Source: Mesorhizobium sp.
Lineage (GTDB): Bacteria > Pseudomonadota > Alphaproteobacteria > Rhizobiales > Rhizobiaceae
DNA length: 64,000 bases
Assembly (NCBI GenBank): GCA_004020315.1
Contig: SAQG01000027.1
Span: forward strand, 24,197-88,196
Direction of reading: 5' to 3'
Of the stretch, positions 36,137-44,591 are shown piece after piece. The translations under genes were made by a program, and so were the position numbers. Positions within the stretch are counted from its first letter, which is position 1; every line of letters starts with the position of its first letter. The notes under the pieces are model-generated. The model worked only from the letters and a program-made list of their open reading frames with translations, did not search any database and was not told where the DNA came from.

Positions 36137-36202
36137 TCACGGAATGGATCCTAGGGTCTCCGCGACGTCGCTTCGCTCCTGCTCCACCCTAGGATGACGA
36201 AA
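36137..36202. repeat. Family A dispersed palindrome, copy A5
   Basis: Runs from GTCACGGAATGGATCCTAGG to CCACCCTAGGATGACGAAAG with the common core TCCGCGACGTCGCTTCGCTC. Confidence 0.85.
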
Positions 36203-36226
36203 GGGAGGGTAACGGAAAAATCCTTT

Positions 36227-37606
36227 TCACCCCAGCAGCCGCCGGCTCAGCCGCGCGCACTGGACGCGAATATCGGGAATGGCGTCGATCTCGAAGAAGG
36301 TGCCGCGGGTCAGCGGCCCGACCGCCAGGATCTTGGCCGAGACGGTGCCGTCGCCGGCGATGACCTCGCAATTGTCTGAAACGTCGAGGCCAAGGCGCAG
36401 CGGGTCCGGCCGGGCCAGCCCGCGGTCGACCAGCGACCGCACCACGCTGTTCGAGGTGGTCGAGATGTCCCTGGCGATGCCGGTGCAGTCGTAGATGCGG
36501 GCGACTTCGAACGTCTCGATGTTTTGCGTGTGCCGCGACTGGACCTGCACCGTGAATCCATCACCCGCCGTGATGCCGACGACACGCCCGGCGACAAGCC
36601 GGATGCGGCCCGATTGAACCGCCTCGGTGACGCGAGCGTAGACTTCCGGCGCCATGCGATGGCGGTGGATGTCCCACCAGGCCTTGGTGTGCTCGACAAA
36701 GCGGCGCTTGGCGGAAGACGGCCAGTTCTGCCAGATCTTCTGGTTGAACGGCCTGAGACCGTCGACAACGTCGCGCCAGTCGATGCCGGCCTTCTGGTTT
36801 TCCCGGATCAGGTTGCGAAACCAGCCGACGAAATAGGAGAGCTGGGTGCCGAGCGGAATGTCGGCGACGTCGAGCTTGATCGGATTGCCCTTGCGATGCG
36901 GCGAAGGCAGCAGGCCGCGCCGCGACACCGCGACGATGTCGCCGTGGTGGCCGCGCTGTTCGAGCGACAGGAAGGCATCGACCATGCTCAAGCCGGTGCC
37001 CAGCACCAGGACGCGGGCTTCCGGGTCGAGCGCGGTGTCGGCCTCCGATCCCATCCTGATCGCGTGGCCCTGGCCGGCGCCCGGCTCCTCGTCGTGCCCG
37101 GTCGCCAGCACGGCAAGGTGGGCGACGACGCTGGTGCCGTTGGCCAGCGCCACCTCGACCCCGGACCCGGTCGGCGAGATCGACAGGCTCTCCTCGCGGA
37201 TCAGCCGGAGACGCCCGGTCTCGCGAGCCTCGAGCTCGTCCAGCAGTTCCTTCAGATAGCGGGCGTAGACGCTGCGCGGTGCGTAGACCGGTGCCTGCTC
37301 TGGGGTTGCCAGGCCGCGCTCTAGCAGCCAGCGCCAGAAATTGCCGGGATCGTCGGCATAGGCGCTCATGCCGGCCGCGCTGACATTCAGCACATGCGCC
37401 GAGAGCAGCGTGGAATAGGCGATGCCCTGGCCGAAATGCGGGCGCTTCTCGATCAGCGTAACGCGAAGATCGGGATTGGGCGATTTCAACAGATGCGCGG
37501 CAAGGACGACGCCGCTGGCGCCGCCGCCGACAATGATGATCGAGTTTGGGATGATCAAATTCGGGACGATCGAATTCGGGACGATCGAATTTGCGCGGCC
37601 GGTCAT
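36227..37606 (-). CDS. FAD/NAD(P)-binding protein
   Basis: A 459-residue protein with an N-terminal Rossmann FAD-binding motif IIIVGGGASGVVLAAHLL. A second nucleotide-binding segment ARVLVLGTGLSMVDAFLSL lies near residue 195 and LAVLATGHDEEPG between them. It belongs to the FAD/NAD(P)-binding domain family often found beside sulfur-metabolism or regulator genes in Rhizobiales. Its substrate is unknown. The N-terminus is unusual because the first 25 residues are four copies of a 15-base tandem repeat (NSIVP-type) leading directly into the first beta strand. The Rrf2 gene lies 37 bases upstream on the same strand, so they are probably one operon. Confidence 0.85.
   Translation of the reverse strand: MTGRANSIVPNSIVPNLIIPNSIIIVGGGASGVVLAAHLLKSPNPDLRVTLIEKRPHFGQGIAYSTLLSAHVLNVSAAGMSAYADDPGNFWRWLLERGLATPEQAPVYAPRSVYARYLKELLDELEARETGRLRLIREESLSISPTGSGVEVALANGTSVVAHLAVLATGHDEEPGAGQGHAIRMGSEADTALDPEARVLVLGTGLSMVDAFLSLEQRGHHGDIVAVSRRGLLPSPHRKGNPIKLDVADIPLGTQLSYFVGWFRNLIRENQKAGIDWRDVVDGLRPFNQKIWQNWPSSAKRRFVEHTKAWWDIHRHRMAPEVYARVTEAVQSGRIRLVAGRVVGITAGDGFTVQVQSRHTQNIETFEVARIYDCTGIARDISTTSNSVVRSLVDRGLARPDPLRLGLDVSDNCEVIAGDGTVSAKILAVGPLTRGTFFEIDAIPDIRVQCARLSRRLLG
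37535..37594. repeat. Four 15-base tandem repeats at the 5' end of the FAD protein gene
   Basis: Units GATGATCGAGTTTGG, GATGATCAAATTCGG, GACGATCGAATTCGG and GACGATCGAATTTGC (plus strand) are adjacent and in frame. On the coding strand they give repeated NSI(I/V)(P/I) pentapeptides before the Rossmann strand. Change of copy number would stay in frame. Confidence 0.9.
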
Positions 37607-37643
37607 GCGCGCACCAATTGTCTCAGGAGCCGTCGGTTCAGGC

Positions 37644-38096
37644 TCAGGCCTGGATCTCCAACGCCACCGAAAGGTCTTCGTCGCCGGCGATATCGCGCAT
37701 CTCGGCGAGGCTGCGCTGATCCAGCACCTCGGCGATCGCTTGCCGGACCTCGAGCATCAGATGTCGGACTTGGCATGTCGCCTCGTTGCAGTCTTCACAG
37801 GGCTGATACCGGGTGCGGCTGGCGCAGGGAATGGGAGCAAGCGGCCCGTCGAGCACGCGCACGACATGGCCGATCTTAATTTCATCCGCCGGCCGCGCCA
37901 GGCGATAGCCGCCCTCCTTGCCCTTGCGGCTCTGGACGAAACCGGCATTGCGCAGCTCGACCAGGATGGCATCGAGAAACTTCTTCGGGATGTTGTTGCC
38001 GGTGGCGATATCGCCAACGAAGGCGAGCTGTCCAATCGGCAGCCGCGCGAGGTGTACGAGCGCCTTGAGGCCGTACTTGCCCTTCTTCGTGAGCAT
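37644..38096 (-). CDS. Rrf2 family transcriptional regulator
   Basis: A 150-residue winged-helix regulator. The N-terminal MLTKKGKYGLKALVHLA is the family signature. The recognition helix region IPKKFLDAILVELRNAGFVQSRKGKEGGYRLAR follows. Three Cys residues in the CEDCNEATC segment near residue 105, plus one just before, could hold an Fe-S cluster as in IscR, NsrR or RirA, or act in sulfur sensing as in CymR. ATG 38096 fits the conserved start, whereas the longer frame upstream is not conserved-looking. It precedes the FAD protein gene and lies near the transsulfuration pair, so a role in Cys or Fe-S homeostasis is plausible. Confidence 0.92.
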   Translation of the reverse strand: MLTKKGKYGLKALVHLARLPIGQLAFVGDIATGNNIPKKFLDAILVELRNAGFVQSRKGKEGGYRLARPADEIKIGHVVRVLDGPLAPIPCASRTRYQPCEDCNEATCQVRHLMLEVRQAIAEVLDQRSLAEMRDIAGDEDLSVALEIQA

Positions 38097-38518
38097 AGAC
38101 CGAACGTTTCTCTGTCGTGCGATGGCGCAAGGCCACCGGTTGCGGAACGCCTGGCGTGCGCCCCCAACCGCGTCCAAGCCTGTATGACACACATAAATTC
38201 TAGGGAATTGATATACAAGGCGGGCACCGTTGATTTTGCTTCGTTTTCAAGCCGCAGCGGCCATTTGCCGGACTTCTTTTCCCTTGGAGGCACGAGGCTT
38301 CCGCCACATTCATGCTGCGGACGATCGCCGCGATATGGACATCGCTCATCCCTTTCCCGCAATGTCTATAAGACTACTATACTTAACTTCGAATACAGGG
38401 ACGCGTTTTCAAATCCTCGGCCATCCGCAGCATGGGGTTGCCGAAGATGGGCGCAAAACGAGAAATGCTTGTTTGCAGCCGAGCCGAAACGCGGCCAAGC
38501 CCTGCGGTGGTTCGAGTG
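38097..38518. other. Gene-free gap upstream of the Rrf2 gene
   Basis: 422 bases. It contains the AATTC-N4-GAATT palindrome (38196-38209) and AT-rich stretches (for example TCTATAAGACTACTATACTT near 38365) that may hold promoters. No convincing gene was seen. Confidence 0.5.
38196..38209. promoter_or_regulatory. AATTC-TAGG-GAATT palindrome upstream of Rrf2 gene
   Basis: Perfect five-base arms separated by four bases, 100 bases before the Rrf2 start codon and beside AT-rich TTGATATACAAGG. It could be an autoregulatory operator. It does not match the repeat upstream of cystathionine beta-synthase. Confidence 0.35.
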
Positions 38519-38704
38519 TCAGGGGCGCGAACGGTTCGCCCACACCAGTCCGCCCAGGCCGAGCAGCGCGGTGACGATGCCGATATAGAGCCATTGCGAC
38601 TGGCCGGTCATGAAGCTGCCGCCGACGAGGCCGATGCCCTGCAGCGACCACAGCGCCCCGACGGCGAGCACAATCAACGCCAGCAGATTCTTGATCAATC
38701 TCAT
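38519..38704 (-). CDS. Small two-span membrane protein
   Basis: A 61-residue protein with two hydrophobic helices (about residues 5-27 and 37-55, RLIKNLLALIVLAVGALWS and WLYIGIVTALLGLGGLVW) and a short basic tail. The ATG at 38704 has a GGAAGG site. Conserved-looking small inner-membrane proteins of this kind are frequent in Rhizobiales; no function is known to me. Confidence 0.6.
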   Translation of the reverse strand: MRLIKNLLALIVLAVGALWSLQGIGLVGGSFMTGQSQWLYIGIVTALLGLGGLVWANRSRP

Positions 38705-38967
38705 CGCCGGAATTTCCTTCCCAAGTCGATCCTTAATTCAGCCATGACCGCGATGGCAATGCGGAAGGAAGCCACCCGCTCGCATTCGCTTCTGCTTGTA
38801 CATCAACGTCGGATATCGGGACGAAGACCATCAGGGATGCCCGGCGACCCGCATAAACCTCTGACAAAGTGTTTCCTGCCGACTCCAAAATTGTAACGTT
38901 GCCATGGAACCGCCAGATGGCTGCCGCATTTCGCGCCTCATTCGGCCCTACCGGCCTCGGTCTGACA

Positions 38968-39345
38968 ATGGAGCCACTCCCACAGATGAAGAACCTCAAT
39001 CAGACCGCGCTTGTCGCGGTGACGATCGCGGCTGGCCTGATGGTCGGCGCATCCACCTCCCCTGCCGCCGCTCAATGCGGTCGCGCCTCCTGGTACGCGC
39101 TGCACTCCAAGACCGCTTCCGGCGAGCGGATGAACCCGTCGGCACTGACCGCCGCGCACCGCACCTTGCCTTTTGGCACCAAGCTGAAGGTCACCAACCG
39201 CAACAACGGCCGCAGCGTCGTCGTGCGGATCAACGACCGCGGCCCGTTCATCAAAGGGCGCGTGATCGACCTGTCGAAGGGCGCCGCCAGCCGGCTCGGC
39301 TTCATCAGCTCGGGCCATACATCCGTGTGCACGGCCCGCGTGTGA
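38968..39345 (+). CDS. RlpA-like double-psi beta-barrel protein, exported
   Basis: A 125-residue exported protein. A signal peptide runs to about AAA-QC, followed by a complete double-psi beta-barrel domain: GRASWYALHSKTASGERMNPSALTAAHRTLPFGTKLKVTN, then VVVRINDRGPFIKGRVIDLSKGAA. RlpA proteins bind or cleave denuded peptidoglycan glycans at the septum. The conserved Asp of INDRGPF is present. It lacks the SPOR domain of E. coli RlpA, so it is a short stand-alone DPBB protein. Either ATG 38968 or ATG 38986 could start it; both leave a usable signal peptide. Confidence 0.88.
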   Translation: MEPLPQMKNLNQTALVAVTIAAGLMVGASTSPAAAQCGRASWYALHSKTASGERMNPSALTAAHRTLPFGTKLKVTNRNNGRSVVVRINDRGPFIKGRVIDLSKGAASRLGFISSGHTSVCTARV

Positions 39346-39567
39346 TGCTTCTGTGTCCGGCCAGAGCCGGACACGCCCGGCCTTCGCAATGCACAATAAG
39401 CCGGCTGCCGCCGTTCAAAGCCGGTTTTCAACAGCTTAGACGAAAGTATCAGTATAAATCACGGCACTTGACGTATTGCATCGCAGCAGTTTGTTGTTAA
39501 CCTCCGCGCGACAGATTCAAGGCTCGGCATTGCTGTCGTCCCTTCAGTCGCAGCAGTGGGGTTCTCG

Positions 39568-40845
39568 ATGTTCTACCAGCTCTACGAATTGAACCACGCC
39601 GCCGTACAGCCGGCCCGCCTCTATGCCGATGCGGTGCGGATGTTCTACACCAATCCGCTCAATCCGTTCACGCACACGTCCTGGGGCCGCTCGGTCGCGG
39701 CGACCGCCGAATTGTTCGAGCGCACGACGCGCCGCTACAGCAAGCCGCAGTTCGGCCTGACCAAGACCGTGGTCGACTGGAAAAGCGTCGATGTCACCGA
39801 AAAGACGGTGTGGTCGCGGCCGTTCTGCAATCTGCTCCGCTTCGAGCGAGCCGTTCCCGCCGGCCGCCGGCCTGATCCGAAGCTGCTGATCGTGGCGCCG
39901 ATGTCGGGCCACTATGCGACGCTGCTGCGCGGCACGGTCGAGGCAATGCTGCCCCATGCCGACGTGCACATCACCGACTGGGTCGACGCCCGCATGGTGC
40001 CGCTCAGCGAGGGCAGCTTCGATCTCGACGACTATATCGACTACATCGTCGACATGCTGCATGCGCTGGGGCCCGACACCCACGTCATGGCGGTGTGCCA
40101 GCCTTCGGTGCCGGTGCTGGCGGCGGTGGCGCTGATGGAAACGCGCGGCGACCCGTTCGTTCCCTCGACGATGACGCTGATGGGCGGGCCGATCGATACC
40201 CGCCGCAATCCGACCGCGGTCAACCTTCTGGCCGAGGAAAAGGGCATCGACTGGTTCCGCGACAACGTCATCATGAAGGCGCCGTGGCCGGTGCCGGGCT
40301 TCGGCCGTGATGTATATCCCGGCTTCCTGCAGCTTTCGGGCTTCATGAGCATGAACCTCGACCGCCACATCATCGCCCACAAGGACTTCTTCATGCATCT
40401 GGTGAAGCATGATGGTGACAATGCCGAGAAGCACCGCGACTTCTACGACGAATATATGGCGGTGATGGATCTGACGGCGGAGTTCTACCTGCAGACGGTC
40501 GACACCGTGTTTGTCCGCCATGCCTTGCCCAAGGGCGAAATGATGCATCGCGGCGTCGCCATCGATCCCTCCGACATCCGCAACGTCGCGCTGTTCACGA
40601 TCGAGGGCCAGAACGACGACATTTCCGGTCTCGGCCAGACCCAGGCCGCGCACGACCTCTGCATCAACATCCCCGCGGACAGGCACGCTCACTACGTGCA
40701 GCCGGCGGTGGGCCATTACGGCGTCTTCAACGGCTCGCGCTTCCGCTCCGAAATCGTGCCGCGCATCGTCGACTTCATCACCAGCTATGGCCGCCAGACC
40801 CGCGTGGCGGTGAGGCCGAAGCTGGTTCGCACCGCCAGAAAGTAA
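39568..40845 (+). CDS. phaZ: Intracellular polyhydroxyalkanoate depolymerase
   Basis: A 425-residue PhaZ of the intracellular PHB depolymerase type, degrading stored polyhydroxybutyrate granules. It starts MFYQLYELNHAAVQPARL, the conserved N-terminus. The nucleophile region contains VMAVCQPSVPVLAAV with a Cys in the lipase-box-like position, as in the Cupriavidus-type depolymerase. GQNDDISGLGQTQAAH and HYVQPAVGHYGVFNGSRF carry the likely Asp and His. ATG 39568 is chosen because MFYQL is the family start; a GTG 12 bases upstream is less likely. It appears to be monocistronic. Confidence 0.92.
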   Translation: MFYQLYELNHAAVQPARLYADAVRMFYTNPLNPFTHTSWGRSVAATAELFERTTRRYSKPQFGLTKTVVDWKSVDVTEKTVWSRPFCNLLRFERAVPAGRRPDPKLLIVAPMSGHYATLLRGTVEAMLPHADVHITDWVDARMVPLSEGSFDLDDYIDYIVDMLHALGPDTHVMAVCQPSVPVLAAVALMETRGDPFVPSTMTLMGGPIDTRRNPTAVNLLAEEKGIDWFRDNVIMKAPWPVPGFGRDVYPGFLQLSGFMSMNLDRHIIAHKDFFMHLVKHDGDNAEKHRDFYDEYMAVMDLTAEFYLQTVDTVFVRHALPKGEMMHRGVAIDPSDIRNVALFTIEGQNDDISGLGQTQAAHDLCINIPADRHAHYVQPAVGHYGVFNGSRFRSEIVPRIVDFITSYGRQTRVAVRPKLVRTARK

Positions 40846-41010
40846 AGATGTAGGCCCCGGATGGCAGCCGCCGTTCAAATCCACCTGTTGCACAATAGCC
40901 GCGCTTTCGGCCGTGCGGGTAACCATGTCGCAAATCTGGCCGTTGGTATAATTGACACGGACTGTCGATCGCCCTTAACGTTTCGTTAACAACAAGGGAC
41001 GAGGGGGACA

Positions 41011-41625
41011 ATGATTTCCTCACCAATGGCGAGAAGACTGCGCGCGTGCGCACTGGCAGGGCTGGCACTTGCGACAGGCTGGTCGACGGCTTCGGCGGCC
41101 GGACCAATGGCAACCGGCGGCCCGACATCGCAGCCGATCGGCCATTACGATTTCTGCAAGACCAGTCCGGCCGAATGCTCGATCCACCCGGGCAATCTCG
41201 CCCCCGCCACCATGACCGGTGCGCTCTGGCGCAAGTTGCTCAGCGTCAACGCCCGGGTCAACGCCGCCGTCAAGCCGATAAGCGACATCGACATCTATGG
41301 CAAGGACGAGGTCTGGGCCTATCCCGTCAGGGGTGTTGGCGACTGTGAGGACTATGTCCTGGAAAAGCGCCGCGAATTGAACCGCTTGGGCGTGTCCTAC
41401 GCCAATCTTCTGATGACCGTCGTGCGCAAGCCGGACGGCGAGGGCCATGCCGTGCTGACGGTGCGCACAAGCAAGGGCGACTACGTCCTCGACAATCTGA
41501 ACGGAAAGGTGCGCTCATGGGACCGGACCGGCTACCGCTTCCTCAAGCGGCAGGCGATCGACAATACCGGCCGCTGGGTCTCGATCCGCGATGGTCAGCC
41601 GGTTCTGGTCGGCGCGGTCCAGTAG
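41011..41625 (+). CDS. Bacterial transglutaminase-like cysteine peptidase (BTLCP)
   Basis: A 204-residue exported protein with a signal peptide ending near ASAAG at residue 30. The BTLCP (DUF920) fold has the catalytic triad Cys in GVGDCEDYVLEKR near residue 110, His in GEGHAVLTVRT and Asp in YVLDNLNGKV. The best known relative is LapG, which cleaves surface adhesins under c-di-GMP control. No LapD or adhesin gene is nearby, so that role is only possible. ATG 41011 follows a GAGGGGGACA leader. Confidence 0.9.
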   Translation: MISSPMARRLRACALAGLALATGWSTASAAGPMATGGPTSQPIGHYDFCKTSPAECSIHPGNLAPATMTGALWRKLLSVNARVNAAVKPISDIDIYGKDEVWAYPVRGVGDCEDYVLEKRRELNRLGVSYANLLMTVVRKPDGEGHAVLTVRTSKGDYVLDNLNGKVRSWDRTGYRFLKRQAIDNTGRWVSIRDGQPVLVGAVQ

Positions 41626-41632
41626 CAGGCCG

Positions 41633-42001
41633 TCACTTTGGCTGCTTCAGCGCGGCGCGGATCGATGCGGTGATGCGGCGAAGCTCGGCTTCGTCGAGTT
41701 TTTCAATGTTTTCGGCCAAAACATTGGCAAGCTCGGTGGCGGCGGGGCTGAGGCCCGACGTGTCGAGCTTCACCCGTGGATGCGAGGTCTCGGCCAGCCG
41801 CGCCAGTTCCTCGGCATCGTCCCATATGACATTGAAATAACCGATGATCTTCTGGATCAGCGTCCAGGTCGGCGCGCCGCGGCGGCCGTGCTCCAGCGCC
41901 GACAGATAGGCGGCACTGACGCCGATCGCCTCGGCCATGGCCTTCTGGCTGACGCCGCGTTCGCTTCGCAGGGCGCGAAGCTTTTCGCCGAACGGGGTCA
42001 T
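41633..42001 (-). CDS. XRE family helix-turn-helix regulator
   Basis: A 122-residue protein with a Cro/C1-type helix-turn-helix in residues about 5-60 (FGEKLRALRSERGVSQKAMAEAIGVSAAYLSALEHGRRGAPTW) and a helical C-terminal half. Its start overlaps the end of the Smr-domain gene by four bases, and it is the last gene of the timA-mltA-smr operon. The target is unknown. Confidence 0.88.
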   Translation of the reverse strand: MTPFGEKLRALRSERGVSQKAMAEAIGVSAAYLSALEHGRRGAPTWTLIQKIIGYFNVIWDDAEELARLAETSHPRVKLDTSGLSPAATELANVLAENIEKLDEAELRRITASIRAALKQPK

Positions 42002-42531
42002 CCGCGCGCGCGCCGCAGGCGGACATAGAGCGCGCCCGAGCCGCCATGGTTGCGGGCGGCGTGATCGTGGCTGGAGACAAGTGGCCTGAACGCGGGTGTC
42101 GACAGCCAGGCCGGCACGGCACGCCGCAAGACGCCGTCGCCGCCCGACGACGAACCCTTGCCGGTGATGACCAGCACATAGCGGATGCCAGCGGCATGCG
42201 CCCGGTGCAGGAAGGAAAACAAAAGCGAATAGGCCTCGTCCTGGCTCAAGCCATGCAGGTCGACGCGGCCTTCGATCGGCAGCCGGCCCTTCGACAATTT
42301 TTCCAGCGTCGGTTCGTCCAGCGCGTGCGAAACGTGCTGCGTCTTTGCTTTCGTGGCCGCAGTAGGAGCCATCGCCTGGACACGCGGCGGTGGCTTCGTG
42401 TCATCACCGGCGTCCGGACCAATATCCGGGATGTCGATGGCGGTCTTGCCTTTCAGCGGCTTGGCGGTGCGCGCCACCAGGTTCCACAGGACCCGGTCGT
42501 CCTCGCTCAGTCTGTCGATGCGCCGGGTCAT
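41998..42531 (-). CDS. Smr (small MutS-related) domain protein
   Basis: A 177-residue protein. A linker-like N-terminal half (residues 1-90, Pro/Ala/Lys-rich) is followed by an Smr domain: GRVDLHGLSQDEAYSLLFSFL contains the conserved DLHG, then YVLVITGKGSSSGGDGVLRRAV contains TGKG, and HGGSGALYVRLRR closes it. Stand-alone Smr proteins can be endonucleases acting on DNA or RNA. ATG 42531 overlaps the mltA stop (ATGA) and is preferred over an upstream start. Confidence 0.92.
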   Translation of the reverse strand: MTRRIDRLSEDDRVLWNLVARTAKPLKGKTAIDIPDIGPDAGDDTKPPPRVQAMAPTAATKAKTQHVSHALDEPTLEKLSKGRLPIEGRVDLHGLSQDEAYSLLFSFLHRAHAAGIRYVLVITGKGSSSGGDGVLRRAVPAWLSTPAFRPLVSSHDHAARNHGGSGALYVRLRRARG

Positions 42532-43667
42532 CGCCCCGCTCCCCGTACAAGCCAACGCGGGATCAGCGCGTAGAAATCGGCAGGGTTGCGGACAACGCCG
42601 GCGATCTCGCCGGCCGCATGTCCCGATCCGGCGAACAGGTCACCGCGGGCGGGCCCGGTGATCGCCGAGCCGGTGTCCTGCGCGATCATCAGCCGCCGGA
42701 ACGGCTTGTTGTCGAAAGCGGTCAGCGACGGCCCATCGATGTAGAACGGCGTACCGAATGTATGCAGCAGACGGTCGACAGCGACGGAGCGGCCCGGCGT
42801 CAGCGGCACTTTTGCGGCAGCGATCGGCCCGAGTTCCGGATCGTCGACGGAAGCCTCGCGGAAAAAAATATAGGAGCGGTTGCGCCACAGGATCTCGTCG
42901 ACGCGCTCCGGATGCGCCTCGAACCAGGCGCGGATCGACTGCATGGTCACCGCTTCGAGCGGGATTTCGCCTGTTTCGCTCAGGATTTTGCCCGGTCCGG
43001 TAAAGCGCTGGCCGGATTTGGCGGCATAGGTGACGCGGCAAAGCCGGCCATCGGTCATGGTGAGCCGCGCAGAACCCTGGACGTGGATGAAGAAGGCGTC
43101 GACCTTGTCGGCGAGCCAGGCTATTTCCAGGCCGCCCTTGCCAGCCAGATTCTTGCCTGCGAGACTCTTGCCGGCAAGCGCGCCGCGCTCGATCTCGCCG
43201 CGGTCGAAATACTCGACCGCCCCATCCGGCGTGGCGCGGCCGAAGGCGAGATAGGGATCCATGCCGGGCGGCCGGTTGGCGTCGTCGATGTCGACCAGAT
43301 CGGCCGGGCGCGACAGCAGCGGCACCGTAAATCGTTCGGTTCGCACCGGCGAGGCGTCGACCCCAGGTTCGTAGAAGCCGGTGACGAGGCCGGCGCCGCC
43401 GCTTTCGGCCGCGATGTGTGCCGGGATGAAATGACGCTCGAAGAAGGCGCGGGCTTCGCGCCGGTCGGTTGGCGGAACGGTGCGGGCTGCGGCATAGGCT
43501 TCGGCGAAGGCATTGAAGTCGACGCCGAGCCCGCCGGAGCGATAGGGTTTTGTCAGGACATGAAAGGCCGAACGCTGGAAAGCAGCGAACGCGGCCAGAT
43601 GGTCGTCCTCGTCCCAGCCGGGCAGATCGCCAAAGGACTTTTCGCTGAACGCCAGAGAAAGCGACAC
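42528..43667 (-). CDS. mltA: Membrane-bound lytic murein transglycosylase A
   Basis: A 379-residue MltA. GLVTGFYEPGVDAS and the later FFIHVQGSARLTMTDGR segment define the family, and the 3D domain near the C-terminus has MIAQDTGSAITGPARGDLFAGSGHAAGEIAG with its conserved Asp residues. It cleaves peptidoglycan glycan strands with formation of 1,6-anhydromuramic acid. No N-terminal signal peptide or lipobox is visible and only 23 bases separate it from timA, so export is unclear. A LAGKSLAGKNLAGK tandem repeat inserted at about residues 164-177 appears specific to this protein. The start is GTG 43667. Confidence 0.93.
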   Translation of the reverse strand: MSLSLAFSEKSFGDLPGWDEDDHLAAFAAFQRSAFHVLTKPYRSGGLGVDFNAFAEAYAAARTVPPTDRREARAFFERHFIPAHIAAESGGAGLVTGFYEPGVDASPVRTERFTVPLLSRPADLVDIDDANRPPGMDPYLAFGRATPDGAVEYFDRGEIERGALAGKSLAGKNLAGKGGLEIAWLADKVDAFFIHVQGSARLTMTDGRLCRVTYAAKSGQRFTGPGKILSETGEIPLEAVTMQSIRAWFEAHPERVDEILWRNRSYIFFREASVDDPELGPIAAAKVPLTPGRSVAVDRLLHTFGTPFYIDGPSLTAFDNKPFRRLMIAQDTGSAITGPARGDLFAGSGHAAGEIAGVVRNPADFYALIPRWLVRGAGR

Positions 43668-43690
43668 CGGAGCCTCGCCGTGGTCCGGGC

Positions 43691-44392
43691 TCAGTCTTCT
43701 TCTTCGGTGGCGACGAGCTTCCAGTTCGGGTCGCGCGAGCGCGTATCGCGGGCGAAGGTCCAGACATCCTTGACCTCGGCGACGGTTTCGGGGTCGCCGT
43801 CGATGACGGCGCCGGCCTTGTCGCGCGTCGCCGAAATCAGCTCGCTGACGATGCGCAGCGTGATATGCGCCTCGCTGCCCTTCATCTCGGCGGAAACGAT
43901 GTCGGCCTTGTCGATGCCGACGAAGGAGGACTGGATCTTTTCCGATTTCGCCTCGCGGTCGCCGATGGCCGCGACAAAGCCGTCATAGACCTCGCGTGAC
44001 AACAGGTTTTTCAGCGTCTTGCGATCGCCATCGGCATAGGCCATGACGATCATCTCATAGGCCATCTTGGCGCCGTCGACGAAGGTCTTCGGGTCGAAGG
44101 CCGGATCATTGTCCTTGATCGCGCGCAAGCCCTTGTTGAGTTCGGTGTCAGGCTTGGCGAAGGCGTCGATCGCCGCATAGGCGTCGATTGCCGGCTCTCC
44201 CGGCGCTCGCTTGCGCGGCAGCGAGACCACATTCTCGGGCTTCTGGGCGTCGTCGCGCGTCCGGCCCGCCGTATAGGGATCGAAGGGCGGGCGTTCGCTG
44301 CCGGTACGGCGGCCGAGCACATTGCGCAGCTGGAAAAAGATCACAACCGCCGCAACCAGGAAGAAAATCGTGCCGAAGTCGAAGAATCCCAT
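43691..44392 (-). CDS. Tim44 domain membrane protein (TimA)
   Basis: A 233-residue protein with one N-terminal membrane span (MGFFDFGTIFFLVAAVVIFFQLRNVLGRRTG), a linker with RPPFDPYTAG, and a Tim44-like domain from about residue 90 (FDPKTFVDGAKMAYEMIVMAYADGDRKTLKNLLSREVYDGF). Alphaproteobacterial members resemble mitochondrial Tim44 and inner-membrane-associated proteins. ATG 44392 has a GGAAG site and is preferred over one 12 bases upstream. It leads an operon with mltA, the Smr gene and the XRE gene, and is divergent from fxsA, the arrangement I recall from other Rhizobiales. Confidence 0.92.
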   Translation of the reverse strand: MGFFDFGTIFFLVAAVVIFFQLRNVLGRRTGSERPPFDPYTAGRTRDDAQKPENVVSLPRKRAPGEPAIDAYAAIDAFAKPDTELNKGLRAIKDNDPAFDPKTFVDGAKMAYEMIVMAYADGDRKTLKNLLSREVYDGFVAAIGDREAKSEKIQSSFVGIDKADIVSAEMKGSEAHITLRIVSELISATRDKAGAVIDGDPETVAEVKDVWTFARDTRSRDPNWKLVATEEED

Positions 44393-44591
44393 ATCTTCCG
44401 CCAATCAATCCCTACTCCGGCCGGACCGCCCGGCCAGGCAATGGCTGCGGTCGCATAGCGTTCAACATCCAAAGCATATAGAACGCAAGCTGCAATCATT
44501 CAAATTAAAGGCAGCCATACCTATCTAAAAGGTTCAGTGCCAGCGGCGATTGCTCGCCGGCCGGCAAAACATCGAAACGATCGGTCACGAT

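Larger units (their letters stand above)
35873..36226. other. Gap upstream of the cystathionine beta-synthase gene
   Basis: 354 bases with no gene. It holds an 11-base inverted repeat next to the start (35920-35960) and family A copies A4 and A5. The promoter for the transsulfuration pair must lie here. Confidence 0.5.

Noticed and set aside
37535..37594. CRISPR array
   Set aside because: Units are 15 bases and directly adjacent without spacers, in frame within a gene; no cas genes are present.
39544..40926. Minus-strand 460-codon frame opposite the PHA depolymerase
   Set aside because: Antisense shadow with low-complexity His/Arg/Val translation.
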